NCBI RefSeq assembly: GCF_000406165.1
Contig: NZ_CM001977.1
Coordinates: 3,448,231 to 3,507,559, forward strand
From: Dickeya zeae NCPPB 2538
Lineage (GTDB): Bacteria; Pseudomonadota; Gammaproteobacteria; Enterobacterales; Enterobacteriaceae
Direction of reading: 5' to 3'
DNA: 59,329 nt
The notes under the pieces are model-generated. The model saw only the letters and a list, made by a program, of their open reading frames with translations. It had not been told where the DNA came from and searched no databases. Below are positions 41,480 through 50,228 of this stretch, piece after piece. The position numbers were made by a program, and so were the translations under genes. Positions within the stretch are counted from its first letter, which is position 1, and every line of letters begins with the position of its first letter.

Positions 41480-42662
41480 TACCACACACGATTCGATGGA
41501 CGAAACCCAAACACCCGATGCGGTGGTCAATACGGCCACGCCACATACCTCGGGCCACCCGGCCCCTGCAGACCCGTGGGCGGCGGCATCCTCGCCGACA
41601 GACGCGTCATCAGCAGGTAATCCCCCTGCACCGGACACCAACGCAGATCCCTGGAACACAGCACCGCCGCCAGCTGCCAGCGATGTACACCAGAATGGAG
41701 GCGACTGGCTCAACACCCCCGCTCCGGCGCAGGAGCATGTTAGCCTGATGGACCCGTTCCAGCATGCCTGGATCCCGCTCGATCGCTGGGTGACAGAAGG
41801 CATCGACTGGCTGGTACTGCATTTTCGCCCGCTGTTTCAGGGGATCCGGGTACCGGTGGATGTCATCCTGACCGGTTTTCAGCAACTGCTGACCAGTGTG
41901 CCCGCCCCCATCGCCATTCTGGTGTTCTCACTGCTCGCCTGGCAGATCGCCAGTTTCGGCATGGGCGTGGCGACACTGTTGTCGCTCATCGCCATCGGCG
42001 CTATTGGCGCCTGGTCTCAAGCGATGGTAACGCTGGCGCTGGTACTGACCGCGTTGTTCTTCTGCATCATCATCGGGTTACCACTGGGTATCTGGCTGGC
42101 GAACAGCGACAGAGCGGCTCGTATTGTACGGCCCCTGCTGGATGCGATGCAGACCACACCGGCGTTTGTCTATCTGGTACCCATCGTGATGCTGTTTGGC
42201 ATCGGTAATGTGCCGGGCGTCGTGGTCACCATTATTTTCGCTTTGCCGCCGATCGTCCGTCTGACCCTGCTCGGTATCCGCCAGGTACCGGCTGATTTGG
42301 TTGAAGCCGCGCAATCTTTCGGCGCCAGCCCGCGCCAAATGCTGTTTAAGGTCCAGTTGCCGCTGGCGATGCCCACCATCATGGCGGGTATCAATCAGAC
42401 ACTGATGCTGGCGCTCTCTATGGTGGTGATCGCATCGATGATCGCTGTCGGTGGGCTGGGACAGATGGTACTGCGCGGCATTGGCCGTCTCGACATGGGG
42501 CTGGCGTCCATCGGCGGAGTCGGCATCGTGATACTGGCCATCATTCTGGACCGGCTGACCCAATCACTGGGGCAGGATGCCCGCAGTCGTGGCAACCGCC
42601 ACTGGTCCCACCGTGGGCCGCTGGGGCTATTGCTTCGCCCCTTCATCGCCCCTCGGGCCTGA
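41472..42662 (+). CDS. proW: Glycine betaine/proline ABC transporter permease ProW
   Basis: ProW forms the membrane channel of ProU. The product has 396 residues. After a long polar, Pro/Ala/Thr-rich N-terminal tail (about 1-90) the body follows E. coli ProW nearly throughout (WVTEGIDWLVLHFRPLFQGI; GPL-type permease with LPPIVRLTLLGIRQVPADL as the ATPase-docking loop). The tail is about 40 residues longer than in E. coli and repeats ADPW twice and DPWN/DWLN-like motifs. ATG 41472 lies within the end of proV. Confidence 0.97.
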   Translation: MTDTTHDSMDETQTPDAVVNTATPHTSGHPAPADPWAAASSPTDASSAGNPPAPDTNADPWNTAPPPAASDVHQNGGDWLNTPAPAQEHVSLMDPFQHAWIPLDRWVTEGIDWLVLHFRPLFQGIRVPVDVILTGFQQLLTSVPAPIAILVFSLLAWQIASFGMGVATLLSLIAIGAIGAWSQAMVTLALVLTALFFCIIIGLPLGIWLANSDRAARIVRPLLDAMQTTPAFVYLVPIVMLFGIGNVPGVVVTIIFALPPIVRLTLLGIRQVPADLVEAAQSFGASPRQMLFKVQLPLAMPTIMAGINQTLMLALSMVVIASMIAVGGLGQMVLRGIGRLDMGLASIGGVGIVILAIILDRLTQSLGQDARSRGNRHWSHRGPLGLLLRPFIAPRA

Positions 42663-42763
42663 CCCCACTCGGACGATAGCGTCTGACACTGCGGCTGGCA
42701 TCGTCCCGCCGCACACACGGCTATCAGCGCCCGCGCGCACCAGACCCTGTATTGAATGACAAC

Positions 42764-42808
42764 ATGAGGACTATCCACATGAAGACTATCCACATGAGGA
42801 CCATCCGT
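42764..42808 (+). repeat. 15-bp tandem repeat carrying iterated start signals at proX
   Basis: Three head-to-tail 15-mers: ATGAGGACTATCCAC (42764), ATGAAGACTATCCAC (42779) and ATGAGGACCATCCGT (42794), then the ATG at 42809. Each unit holds an in-frame ATG and a GAGGA or GAAGA placed 8 nt before the next ATG. Changes in copy number would keep the frame. Confidence 0.9.
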
Positions 42809-43819
42809 ATGCGTACACGTCGCTTCGTCACCGGCATGGCAACGCTTGCCGTGACGACGGTACTCAGTACCAGCCTGTTTGCCGCCGATAACCTTCCCGG
42901 CAAAGGCATCACCGTTAAACCGGTGCAAAGCACCATCTCTGAAGAAACCTTCCAGACACTGTTGGTCAGTAAAGCGCTGGAAAAACTGGGCTATACCGTC
43001 GATAAACCCAGTGAAGTGGATTACAACGTCGGCTACACCTCGATCGCCAATGGCGACGCCACCTTTACCGCCGTCAACTGGCAACCGCTGCACGACGATA
43101 TGTATCAGGCCGCCGGGGGCGATACCGCCTTCTATCGTCAGGGAACCTATGTTGCAGGTGCCGCGCAAGGGTATCTGATCGATAAAAAAACCGCCGACCA
43201 GTACCACATTACTCGTCTTGATCAGCTAAAAGATCCGAAACTGGCCACACTGTTCGACACCAATGGCGACGGCAAAGCGGATCTGACCGGCTGTAACCCC
43301 GGTTGGGGCTGCGAAAGTGTGATTAATCACCAGATTCAAGCCTATGGACTGAGTAGTACCGTCAATCACAATCAGGGCAACTATGCGGCGCTGATCGCCG
43401 ACACCATCGCTCGCTACAAACAGGGTAAACCGATTCTGTATTTCACCTGGACGCCATATTGGGTGAGTGACGTACTGGTGCCGGGGCGCGACGTTGTCTG
43501 GTTGCAGGTACCGTTCTCATCGTTGCCGGGCAAACAAAAAGATACCGATACCAAACTGCCTAACGGCGCGAATTATGGCTTCCCCGTCAATAATATGCGC
43601 ATTGTCGCCAATAAGTCGTGGGCGCAAAAAAACCCGGCGGCGGCAAAACTGTTCGCCATCATGACGTTACCACTGGCCGACATTAACGCCCAAAACCTGC
43701 GAATGCATCAGGGTGAAGCCTCTCAGAAAGATATCGAGCGCCACGTCAACGGCTGGATTAACGCTCATCAGGCACAGTTTGACGGTTGGATTAATACTGC
43801 CCGCGCTGCCGCACAATAA
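42809..43819 (+). CDS. proX: Glycine betaine/proline-binding protein ProX
   Basis: ProX is the periplasmic ligand-binding subunit of ProU; betaines are held in a tryptophan cage. From the ATG at 42809 the product has 336 residues (E. coli 330) with a standard signal peptide (MRTRR, hydrophobic core, cleavage after STSLFA) and the mature start ADNLPGKGITVKPVQSTI. Blocks FTAVNWQPLHDDMY, TGCNPGWGCE and PILYFTWTPYWVSD are conserved. In-frame ATGs at 42764, 42779 and 42794, within a tandem repeat, are alternative starts; those at 42779 and 42809 have the best Shine-Dalgarno (GAGGA). Confidence 0.95.
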   Translation: MRTRRFVTGMATLAVTTVLSTSLFAADNLPGKGITVKPVQSTISEETFQTLLVSKALEKLGYTVDKPSEVDYNVGYTSIANGDATFTAVNWQPLHDDMYQAAGGDTAFYRQGTYVAGAAQGYLIDKKTADQYHITRLDQLKDPKLATLFDTNGDGKADLTGCNPGWGCESVINHQIQAYGLSSTVNHNQGNYAALIADTIARYKQGKPILYFTWTPYWVSDVLVPGRDVVWLQVPFSSLPGKQKDTDTKLPNGANYGFPVNNMRIVANKSWAQKNPAAAKLFAIMTLPLADINAQNLRMHQGEASQKDIERHVNGWINAHQAQFDGWINTARAAAQ

Positions 43820-43850
43820 GCTATCCCGCTGTAAGCCCCCCGCTGAGTGC

Positions 43851-43885
43851 ACAGAGGATACCCGCCCCGGTATCCTCTGTTTTTT
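43851..43885 (+). terminator. Rho-independent terminator of proVWX
   Basis: A perfect 12-bp stem ACAGAGGATACC/GGTATCCTCTGT followed directly by six T, 31 bp after the proX stop codon. Confidence 0.93.
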
Positions 43886-44102
43886 CACCCACCGCCATAC
43901 CAGAGTGCGTTCCTCTTTCCCCACCCGTCATCCTGCCGTCTTTCGTTTTTACCGGTAGCCAAACATCATCGGACCTTTCAGGAAAGGCTGATAAAACACC
44001 TTATTATTTTCAAAGAAATTTATAAGACAAATTGCTGGATTCTCAGATGTGACTGTTCAATACTGAACCATCACTTAATGCAACATCAAGTTAACACGCC
44101 TC

Positions 44103-45305
44103 ATGTCTGTATCTTCTACCAAGCCCGTCGGCCTGAGTCCGGCAATGACGTTATTAATGTCCGCTGCCACCGGCCTGGCGGTCGCCAGCAACTATTACGC
44201 CCAACCGTTGCTGGATGCTATCGCCCATGCGTTTAGTTTATCGGTCAATCAGGCCGGTTTTATTGTGACCGCCGCCCAACTGGGCTATGCCTGCGGCCTG
44301 ATGTTTCTGGTGCCGTTGGGTGACCGATTCGAACGCCGCAGCTTAATTGTCATCATGACACTGCTGGCTGCAGGCGGCATGCTGATAACCGCTTCTGCAC
44401 CGTCGCTATGGCTGATGGTGGCGGGTACCGCTATCACCGGGCTGTTTTCGGTAGTGGCGCAAATTCTGGTGCCGCTGGCCGCGACGCTTGCCTCACCGGA
44501 AAACCGGGGTAAGGTCGTTGGGACTATCATGAGCGGCCTGTTGCTGGGGATCCTGCTCGCAAGAACACTGGCAGGCGCACTGGCTTCGCTGGGGGACTGG
44601 CGTACGGTATATTGGGTCGCCAGCGCGTTAATGACGGGAATGGCGTTATTGATGTGGCGTTCACTGCCGCAGTATCACTCCTCCACCGATCTGAATTACC
44701 TGCAATTGCTGGCATCCATCTTCCAGCTCTTCGGCCGTTCCCGTGTACTGCGCACCCGCGCGATACTGGGGGCGATTTCATTTTCCAACTTCAGCATCAT
44801 GTGGACATCCATGGCGTTTCTGCTGGCAGCCGCGCCTTATCACTATAGCGAAGGCGTGATCGGCCTTTTTGGCCTGGCTGGCGCTGCGGGTGCGCTATCC
44901 GCCAGTCGGGCAGGTCGACTGGTTGATAAAGGCAAAGCCAAACTCACCACCACCGTCGGCTGGTTGCTGCTGGTGTTGTCATGGCTGCCAATTGCCGCAG
45001 GCGTCACTGCCGTGGTGCCATTGCTCATCGGCATCGTGTTACTGGATATGGCGGCACAGGGAACCCATGTCACCAATCAGAGCGTGATTTACCGTATGCA
45101 CCCGGAGGCACGCAACCGTCTCACCGCCGGGTACATGACCAGCTATTTTATTGGCGGTGCGCTCGGTTCGCTGATCTCTGCCTACGCCTACCAGCATTTC
45201 GGCTGGCTAGGTGTGTCGAGTGCCGGAGGGCTGTTGAGTTTGCTGGGGTTACTGGTGTGGTGGCGCAACCATCATCACGAATTATCGTTACCGGAAGCAG
45301 ACTAA
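44103..45305 (+). CDS. ygaY: MFS transporter YgaY
   Basis: A 400-residue major facilitator of the 12-segment drug/sugar-efflux type: conserved LVPLGDRFERRSLIV loop between segments 2 and 3 (near 70-85), and an ASNYYAQPLLDAIA start. The substrate is unknown. It lies between proX and ygaZ as in E. coli, where the corresponding ygaY is a broken gene; here the frame is intact. ATG 44103 has no strong ribosome-binding site. The interval 43886-44102 holds no gene. Confidence 0.85.
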   Translation: MSVSSTKPVGLSPAMTLLMSAATGLAVASNYYAQPLLDAIAHAFSLSVNQAGFIVTAAQLGYACGLMFLVPLGDRFERRSLIVIMTLLAAGGMLITASAPSLWLMVAGTAITGLFSVVAQILVPLAATLASPENRGKVVGTIMSGLLLGILLARTLAGALASLGDWRTVYWVASALMTGMALLMWRSLPQYHSSTDLNYLQLLASIFQLFGRSRVLRTRAILGAISFSNFSIMWTSMAFLLAAAPYHYSEGVIGLFGLAGAAGALSASRAGRLVDKGKAKLTTTVGWLLLVLSWLPIAAGVTAVVPLLIGIVLLDMAAQGTHVTNQSVIYRMHPEARNRLTAGYMTSYFIGGALGSLISAYAYQHFGWLGVSSAGGLLSLLGLLVWWRNHHHELSLPEAD

Positions 45306-45417
45306 AGATTACCGCACGGCGGCACGTTGATGGCCATGTCTTCGTGTGATGGCCAATATTATTTGGGTGATGAACACCATTGCTGGCACTGGTTTACGCC
45401 AATGATGTTATTTTTTA

Positions 45418-46203
45418 ATGAGTCTATGTTTTCAACCCGTGGATAACCTCAATACTGTGAATACCGTGACTGATGAGCACACGCCTGAACGCACAGTCCC
45501 CGAGGCCTCGTTTGCCAGAGGCCTGTTCGACAGCCTGCCGATTGTCATCGGTTACGTGCCGGTCGCATTCGCGTTTGGTCTGAACGCCGTCAAACTGGGC
45601 TTCACGCCGCTGGAAGCCATTTTCCTTTCCTGCATTATCTACGCGGGTGCCAGCCAGTTTGTCATCACTGCGCTGCTGAGTGCGGGTGCGTCTATCTGGG
45701 TTGCGGCTCTTACCGTCATGGCAATGGACGTGCGCCACGTCTTGTACGGTCCGTCATTGCGCCACCGCATCAGACAACGTCTCCCCACCGGCAAAACCGT
45801 CTGGTGGGCCTTTGGGCTCACCGATGAAGTGTTTGCCGCCGCCACGGTACGACTGTCACGGGATAACCGGCGTTGGAGTGAATCCTGGATGCTGGGTGTA
45901 GCAATAAATGCCTGGTTGTCGTGGGTCGCCGGAACTGTACTCGGCGCCCTCTTCGGCAATGGCCCGCTAAACGGATACCCTGCGGTTGAGGCAGCATTAT
46001 CCTTCATGCTACCAGCGCTGTTTTTGAGCTTCCTGCTTGCGTCGTTCAGGCGTCGCCAGAGTCTGGTGGTCGCCACCGCACTAGGCGGTGCCAGCCTGGG
46101 GTTACTGATATCGTCTATTCCCGCCGCCATTCTGGCCGGTATTGTCGGTGGATGTCTGGCATCACTGTACCAACCAGCACAATCAAAAGAAGAGACGCCA
46201 TGA
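45418..46203 (+). CDS. ygaZ: L-valine exporter subunit YgaZ (AzlC family)
   Basis: YgaZ with YgaH exports L-valine and is linked to methionine export in E. coli. The product is 261 residues with about six hydrophobic segments and the AzlC blocks IIYAGASQFVITALLSAGAS, MDVRHVLYGPSLRHRI and FGLTDEVFAAATVRLS. The N-terminal 30 residues before ARGLFDSLPIVIGYVPVAFA are not conserved, so the true start could be later, for example a GTG near 45465. It overlaps ygaH by 4 bp. Confidence 0.93.
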   Translation: MSLCFQPVDNLNTVNTVTDEHTPERTVPEASFARGLFDSLPIVIGYVPVAFAFGLNAVKLGFTPLEAIFLSCIIYAGASQFVITALLSAGASIWVAALTVMAMDVRHVLYGPSLRHRIRQRLPTGKTVWWAFGLTDEVFAAATVRLSRDNRRWSESWMLGVAINAWLSWVAGTVLGALFGNGPLNGYPAVEAALSFMLPALFLSFLLASFRRRQSLVVATALGGASLGLLISSIPAAILAGIVGGCLASLYQPAQSKEETP

Positions 46204-46541
46204 ATACATCAGTATTATTGATTGGTCTACTGGTGGGAACCGTTAATTTCCTATTCCGGTACCTGCCGTTACGGCTGGGGGCAGGCCGGACTCCCGGTCA
46301 TTTGCGGCGAGGCAAAACCGCCCTGCTGCTCGACAGTATCGGTATTGCCTCTATTTGCTCCCTGCTGGTGGTTTCCACCCTGCCGGATATCATGCAGTAC
46401 CCGGAAAGACAGTTGCCGACACTGGTAGGGTTTGCCCTGCTTACCCTTTGTTTTTATAAAACCCGCAGTATCGTGCTGTCGACACTGCTGGGTGCGCTAT
46501 GCTATGGCGCCGTATTTAAATGGGTTCAGACAATAGCCTGA
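46200..46541 (+). CDS. ygaH: L-valine exporter subunit YgaH (AzlD family)
   Basis: A 113-residue AzlD-type membrane protein with three or four hydrophobic segments (MNTSVLLIGLLVGTVNFLFRYLPLRL, IGIASICSLLVVSTLPDIM, LLGALCYGAVF), the partner of YgaZ. The start codon overlaps the ygaZ stop (ATGA). No regulator is shared visibly with mprA downstream. Confidence 0.93.
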   Translation: MNTSVLLIGLLVGTVNFLFRYLPLRLGAGRTPGHLRRGKTALLLDSIGIASICSLLVVSTLPDIMQYPERQLPTLVGFALLTLCFYKTRSIVLSTLLGALCYGAVFKWVQTIA

Positions 46542-46640
46542 GTATCACTGGCTAACATCGTGCCCATTATCAGCAAAAATCAGGCGGCGACAGACCGCCT
46601 CACCTGCATACCGTTCGAGCAGTGATAAAATAAGCACTAA

Positions 46641-46684
46641 TCGACAAGTCTCTCGCATTTACCTAATTAGTAACATTCGTTACT
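46641..46684 (+). promoter_or_regulatory. mprA promoter with EmrR-like palindrome
   Basis: TCGACA (46641-46646), 17 bp, TAATTA (46664-46669) is a candidate promoter. Overlapping its end is AGTAAC-ATTC-GTTACT (46669-46684), a perfect 6-bp inverted repeat, 32 bp before the mprA start. Autorepression by MprA of mprA-emrAB is known in E. coli and inferred here. Confidence 0.6.
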
Positions 46685-46715
46685 ATGCAGGTCGTGATTA
46701 ATGAGGTTGACATCT

Positions 46716-47228
46716 ATGGAAAGTTCGTTCGCTCCAATCGAAGACATGCTGCGTATGAGAGCATCACGCCGCCCTGATTTCCCTTACCGGGAGGTCTTGC
46801 TGCTGCGTTTGTTTCTGCACATGCAAACTAAAATACTGGAACACCGCAATCACATGCTGAAAGAGCAGGACATCAACGAGACCCTGTTCATGGCGCTGAT
46901 TACGCTGGAATCGCAGGAAAACTACTGTATCCAGCCTTCTGAGTTGAGCGCGGCGTTAGGCTCTTCGCGCACCAACGCCACCCGCATCGCAGATGAACTG
47001 GAAAAACGCGGCTGGATCGAACGCCGCGAAAGCGACAGTGATCGCCGGTGCCTGTACCTGTACATGACCGAGAAAGGTAAAGCCTTTCTGGACGAATTGC
47101 TGCCACCTCAGCACCGCAGCCTGCATACGCTCTGTTCTGCCCTTGAAGACAGTGAGAGAGAGCAGTTGGAAGTGCTGATGCGTAAGTTGTTACTGCGTCT
47201 TGACGAAATGGAGCAGGACGGTTTTTAA
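46716..47228 (+). CDS. mprA: MarR-family repressor MprA (EmrR)
   Basis: MprA represses the emrAB multidrug pump and is released by uncouplers, salicylates and other lipophilic compounds. The 170-residue product shows the MarR winged helix: LFMALITLESQENYCIQPSE, LGSSRTNATRIADELEKRGW as recognition helix and the ERRESDSDRRCLYLYMTEKG wing (near 110-125). ATG 46716 gives the family start MESSFAPIEDML. First gene of mprA-emrA-emrB; the 171-bp gap to emrA holds no gene. Confidence 0.96.
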   Translation: MESSFAPIEDMLRMRASRRPDFPYREVLLLRLFLHMQTKILEHRNHMLKEQDINETLFMALITLESQENYCIQPSELSAALGSSRTNATRIADELEKRGWIERRESDSDRRCLYLYMTEKGKAFLDELLPPQHRSLHTLCSALEDSEREQLEVLMRKLLLRLDEMEQDGF

Positions 47229-47399
47229 GCCCCGTCGCTATTCCTGACAGAGACCATCATCATCGTTGCTATGCAAACCCTCGGGTTTGCAGATGGTGTC
47301 GTACGTTCCAAAAAAAATCGCCATCGCACTAATACCGCCATGAACGGCAATCAAAGGCCATGAAAGGCCGAAAAAAAGAAATTTAACTAGGAGAGAATT

Positions 47400-48575
47400 A
47401 TGAGTGCCAACGTGGAAAAGCAAAGTCCACCCACCGTGCCATCAAAGCCCAGAAAAACGCGTAAAGGAATTCTCACCCTGCTGATGATTCTGTTTTTCTT
47501 TATTGGCTGTGTGTGGTTCGCTTATTGGTATCTGGTATTGCGGCACCATCAGGAAACCGATGACGCCTATGTCGCCGGCAACCAGGTTCAAATAATGTCG
47601 CAGGTCAACGGCAGCGTTACCCGCGTCAACGTCGACAACACCGACTTCGTTAAAAAAGGTGACGTCCTGATTGAACTTGACCCAACCGATTCTGAGCAGG
47701 CCTTTGAGCGCGCGCAGACCACGCTGGCAAACAGCGTGCGTCAGGTTCATCAGCAGATGATCAACGTTCGTCAGTATAAAGCCAATATCGAGCTGCAACA
47801 GATCACGCTGGATCAAGCCATCAGCGACTTGAACCGCCGTGAAGCACTGGGACGGGCAAATGCTATCGGACGGGAAGATTTGCAACATGCCCGCGATCAG
47901 GTCGCCAGCGCCAAGGCCTCGCTGGAAGCCACTAAACAGCAATATGCCGCCGCTCAGGCGCTGGTACTCAACACGCCGTTGGAGCAGCAACCGGCTATCG
48001 CACAAGCCGCGACCGACCTGCGTAACGCCTGGCTGGCGCTGAAACGTACCCATATCGTCAGCCCTGTTGATGGCTATGTTTCTCGTCGCAGCGTCCAGTT
48101 GGGTGCTCGCATTACCCCGTCATCGTCTCTGATGGCCGTCGTACCGGCAGCGCCGCTGTGGGTTGACGCGAACTTTAAGGAAACCCAGTTGGCCAATATG
48201 CGCATCGGCCAGCCTGCAACCGTCACCAGTGATCTTTACGGTGATAACGTGGTGTACAAAGGTAAGGTGGTTGGTCTGGATATGGGGACCGGTAGTGCGT
48301 TCTCGCTGCTGCCTGCCCAGAACGCCACCGGTAACTGGATCAAAGTCGTACAGCGTTTGCCGGTCCGGATCGAGTTAGACCCGAAACAGCTGGCCGATAA
48401 TCCGCTGCGCATTGGTTTGTCGATGTTGGTGAACGTGGATACCGCGAATACCGATGGTAGAGTGCTTTCCGACGCGAGCCGTACAACACCGGCCTACCAG
48501 AGTGACGCACTGGATCTCGACCTGGCGCCAGTCAACCAGATGATCGATCAGATCATCAGCGCTAACGCGGGCTAA
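47400..48575 (+). CDS. emrA: Multidrug efflux periplasmic adaptor EmrA
   Basis: EmrA links EmrB to the outer-membrane channel TolC. The 391-residue membrane fusion protein has one N-terminal membrane segment (about 24-46), a biotinyl-lipoyl-like half (DDAYVAGNQVQIMSQVNGSV), an alpha-helical coiled-coil hairpin rich in Gln/Ala (about 95-205) and the second lipoyl half near IVSPVDGYVSRRSVQLGA. AGGAGA precedes the ATG. It is 18 bp from emrB. Confidence 0.96.
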   Translation: MSANVEKQSPPTVPSKPRKTRKGILTLLMILFFFIGCVWFAYWYLVLRHHQETDDAYVAGNQVQIMSQVNGSVTRVNVDNTDFVKKGDVLIELDPTDSEQAFERAQTTLANSVRQVHQQMINVRQYKANIELQQITLDQAISDLNRREALGRANAIGREDLQHARDQVASAKASLEATKQQYAAAQALVLNTPLEQQPAIAQAATDLRNAWLALKRTHIVSPVDGYVSRRSVQLGARITPSSSLMAVVPAAPLWVDANFKETQLANMRIGQPATVTSDLYGDNVVYKGKVVGLDMGTGSAFSLLPAQNATGNWIKVVQRLPVRIELDPKQLADNPLRIGLSMLVNVDTANTDGRVLSDASRTTPAYQSDALDLDLAPVNQMIDQIISANAG

Positions 48576-48593
48576 CCTCAGAAGGAGAGCAGC

Positions 48594-50126
48594 GTGACAA
48601 GAAAACCGCTTGAGGGCATGACGCTGGCTCTGATGACGTTCGCCCTGTCGCTGGCAACGTTCATGCAGGTGCTGGATTCAACCATTGCCAACGTCGCTAT
48701 CCCGACTATCGCCGGGAATTTAGGTGCGTCGAACTCACAGGGTACTTGGGTCATCACATCTTTCGGGGTCGCCAACGCCATTTCCATTCCGATTACCGGT
48801 TGGCTGGCAAAGCGATTCGGTGAGGTGCGCTTGTTCGTCTGGGCCACCGCCCTGTTTACCTTAGCCTCCTGGCTGTGTGGCATCTCCACCAGCCTCGAAA
48901 TGTTGATCGTTTGTCGTATGTTGCAGGGATTGGTCGCGGGTCCGATTATTCCGTTGTCCCAAAGCCTGTTGCTGAACAACTACCCGCCCGCCAAACGGGG
49001 TATCGCTCTGGCCCTGTGGTCAATGACGGTGGTTGTCGCCCCGATCTTCGGCCCGATCCTTGGCGGCTGGATCAGTGATAACTACCACTGGGGATGGATC
49101 TTCTTCATCAACGTACCGCTGGGCATTATCGTCGTATTGATTACCCTGCAAACCTTGCGTGGGCGAGAGACCAAAACCGAGATCCGCCCGATTGATACGG
49201 TCGGGTTGGTTTTACTGGCAGCCGGTATCGGTAGCCTGCAAATGATGCTGGACCGCGGAAAAGAGCTGGACTGGTTTAACTCGACGGAAATCGTGACGTT
49301 GACGGTCGTTGCTGTCGTATCGCTAACGATACTGATCGTGTGGGAGCTCACCGACGAGCATCCGGTGGTGGACCTGTCGTTGTTTAAAATGCGGAACTTC
49401 ACTCTTGGTTGCCTGTGTACCAGCCTGGCCTTCATGCTCTATTTCGGGGCCATTGTGCTGTTACCGCAGTTATTGCAAGAGGTGTTTGGCTATACCGCTA
49501 CCTGGGCCGGGCTGGCTTCCGCCCCCGTGGGGCTGATGCCAGTCATCCTTTCGCCGATCATCGGTAAATTCATGCATAAGCTGGATATGCGTCGTCTGGT
49601 GACGTTCAGCTTCATCATGTATGCGATCTGTTTCTACTGGCGGGCTTACACCTTCGAACCCGCCATGGATTTCGGTGCTTCCGCCTGGCCGCAGTTCGTA
49701 CAAGGATTTGCCGTCGCCTGCTTCTTTATGCCGTTAACCACCATCACGCTCTCCGGTCTGCCGCCGGAACGTATGGCAGCTGCATCCAGCCTGTCAAACT
49801 TCGCCCGTACGCTGGCAGGCTCCATCGGCACATCGATCACCACAACATTGTGGGAACGTCGGGAGGCGCTGCATCACGCACAACTGACGGAAGCGATCAA
49901 TCCCTACAATCCGCTGGCACAGCAAACCTACCAACAGTTGGAAGCGATGGGGATGAGCCAACAGCAGGTATCCAGCTATCTGGCCCAGCAGATTACCGCA
50001 CAGGGGCTGATTATTAGCGCCAACGAAATCTTCTGGCTGTCGGCCGGAGTGTTTGTCGCGCTCATCATGCTGGTCTGGTTTACCAAACCCCCATTTGGCA
50101 GCCACTCAGCAGGTGGCGCACACTGA
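48594..50126 (+). CDS. emrB: Multidrug efflux MFS transporter EmrB
   Basis: EmrB is the proton-driven inner-membrane pump of the EmrAB-TolC system, exporting hydrophobic uncouplers and some antibiotics. The 510-residue product is of the 14-segment DHA2 family: motif LDSTIANVAIPTIAGNLG (segment 1), GWLAKRFGEVRLFVWAT (loop 2-3) and the antiporter-type GPILGGWISDNYHWGWIFFI. The start is GTG 48594 with AAGGAG 9 bases upstream. Confidence 0.96.
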   Translation: MTRKPLEGMTLALMTFALSLATFMQVLDSTIANVAIPTIAGNLGASNSQGTWVITSFGVANAISIPITGWLAKRFGEVRLFVWATALFTLASWLCGISTSLEMLIVCRMLQGLVAGPIIPLSQSLLLNNYPPAKRGIALALWSMTVVVAPIFGPILGGWISDNYHWGWIFFINVPLGIIVVLITLQTLRGRETKTEIRPIDTVGLVLLAAGIGSLQMMLDRGKELDWFNSTEIVTLTVVAVVSLTILIVWELTDEHPVVDLSLFKMRNFTLGCLCTSLAFMLYFGAIVLLPQLLQEVFGYTATWAGLASAPVGLMPVILSPIIGKFMHKLDMRRLVTFSFIMYAICFYWRAYTFEPAMDFGASAWPQFVQGFAVACFFMPLTTITLSGLPPERMAAASSLSNFARTLAGSIGTSITTTLWERREALHHAQLTEAINPYNPLAQQTYQQLEAMGMSQQQVSSYLAQQITAQGLIISANEIFWLSAGVFVALIMLVWFTKPPFGSHSAGGAH

Positions 50127-50172
50127 TCGGATACCGTATTAGCACTGAATAAAAACGGAATAACAATGGAAT

Positions 50173-50199
50173 AAAAAAGGTGGCCAGGCCACCTTTTTT
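50173..50199. terminator. Bidirectional terminator between emrB and yfiF
   Basis: AAAAAAGGTGGCC and GGCCACCTTTTTT form a symmetrical hairpin with A-run and T-run on the two sides. It can terminate both emrB (rightward) and yfiF (leftward). Confidence 0.93.
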
Positions 50200-50228
50200 A
50201 TTCACTCGATCGGCGAACCGAACATCAC

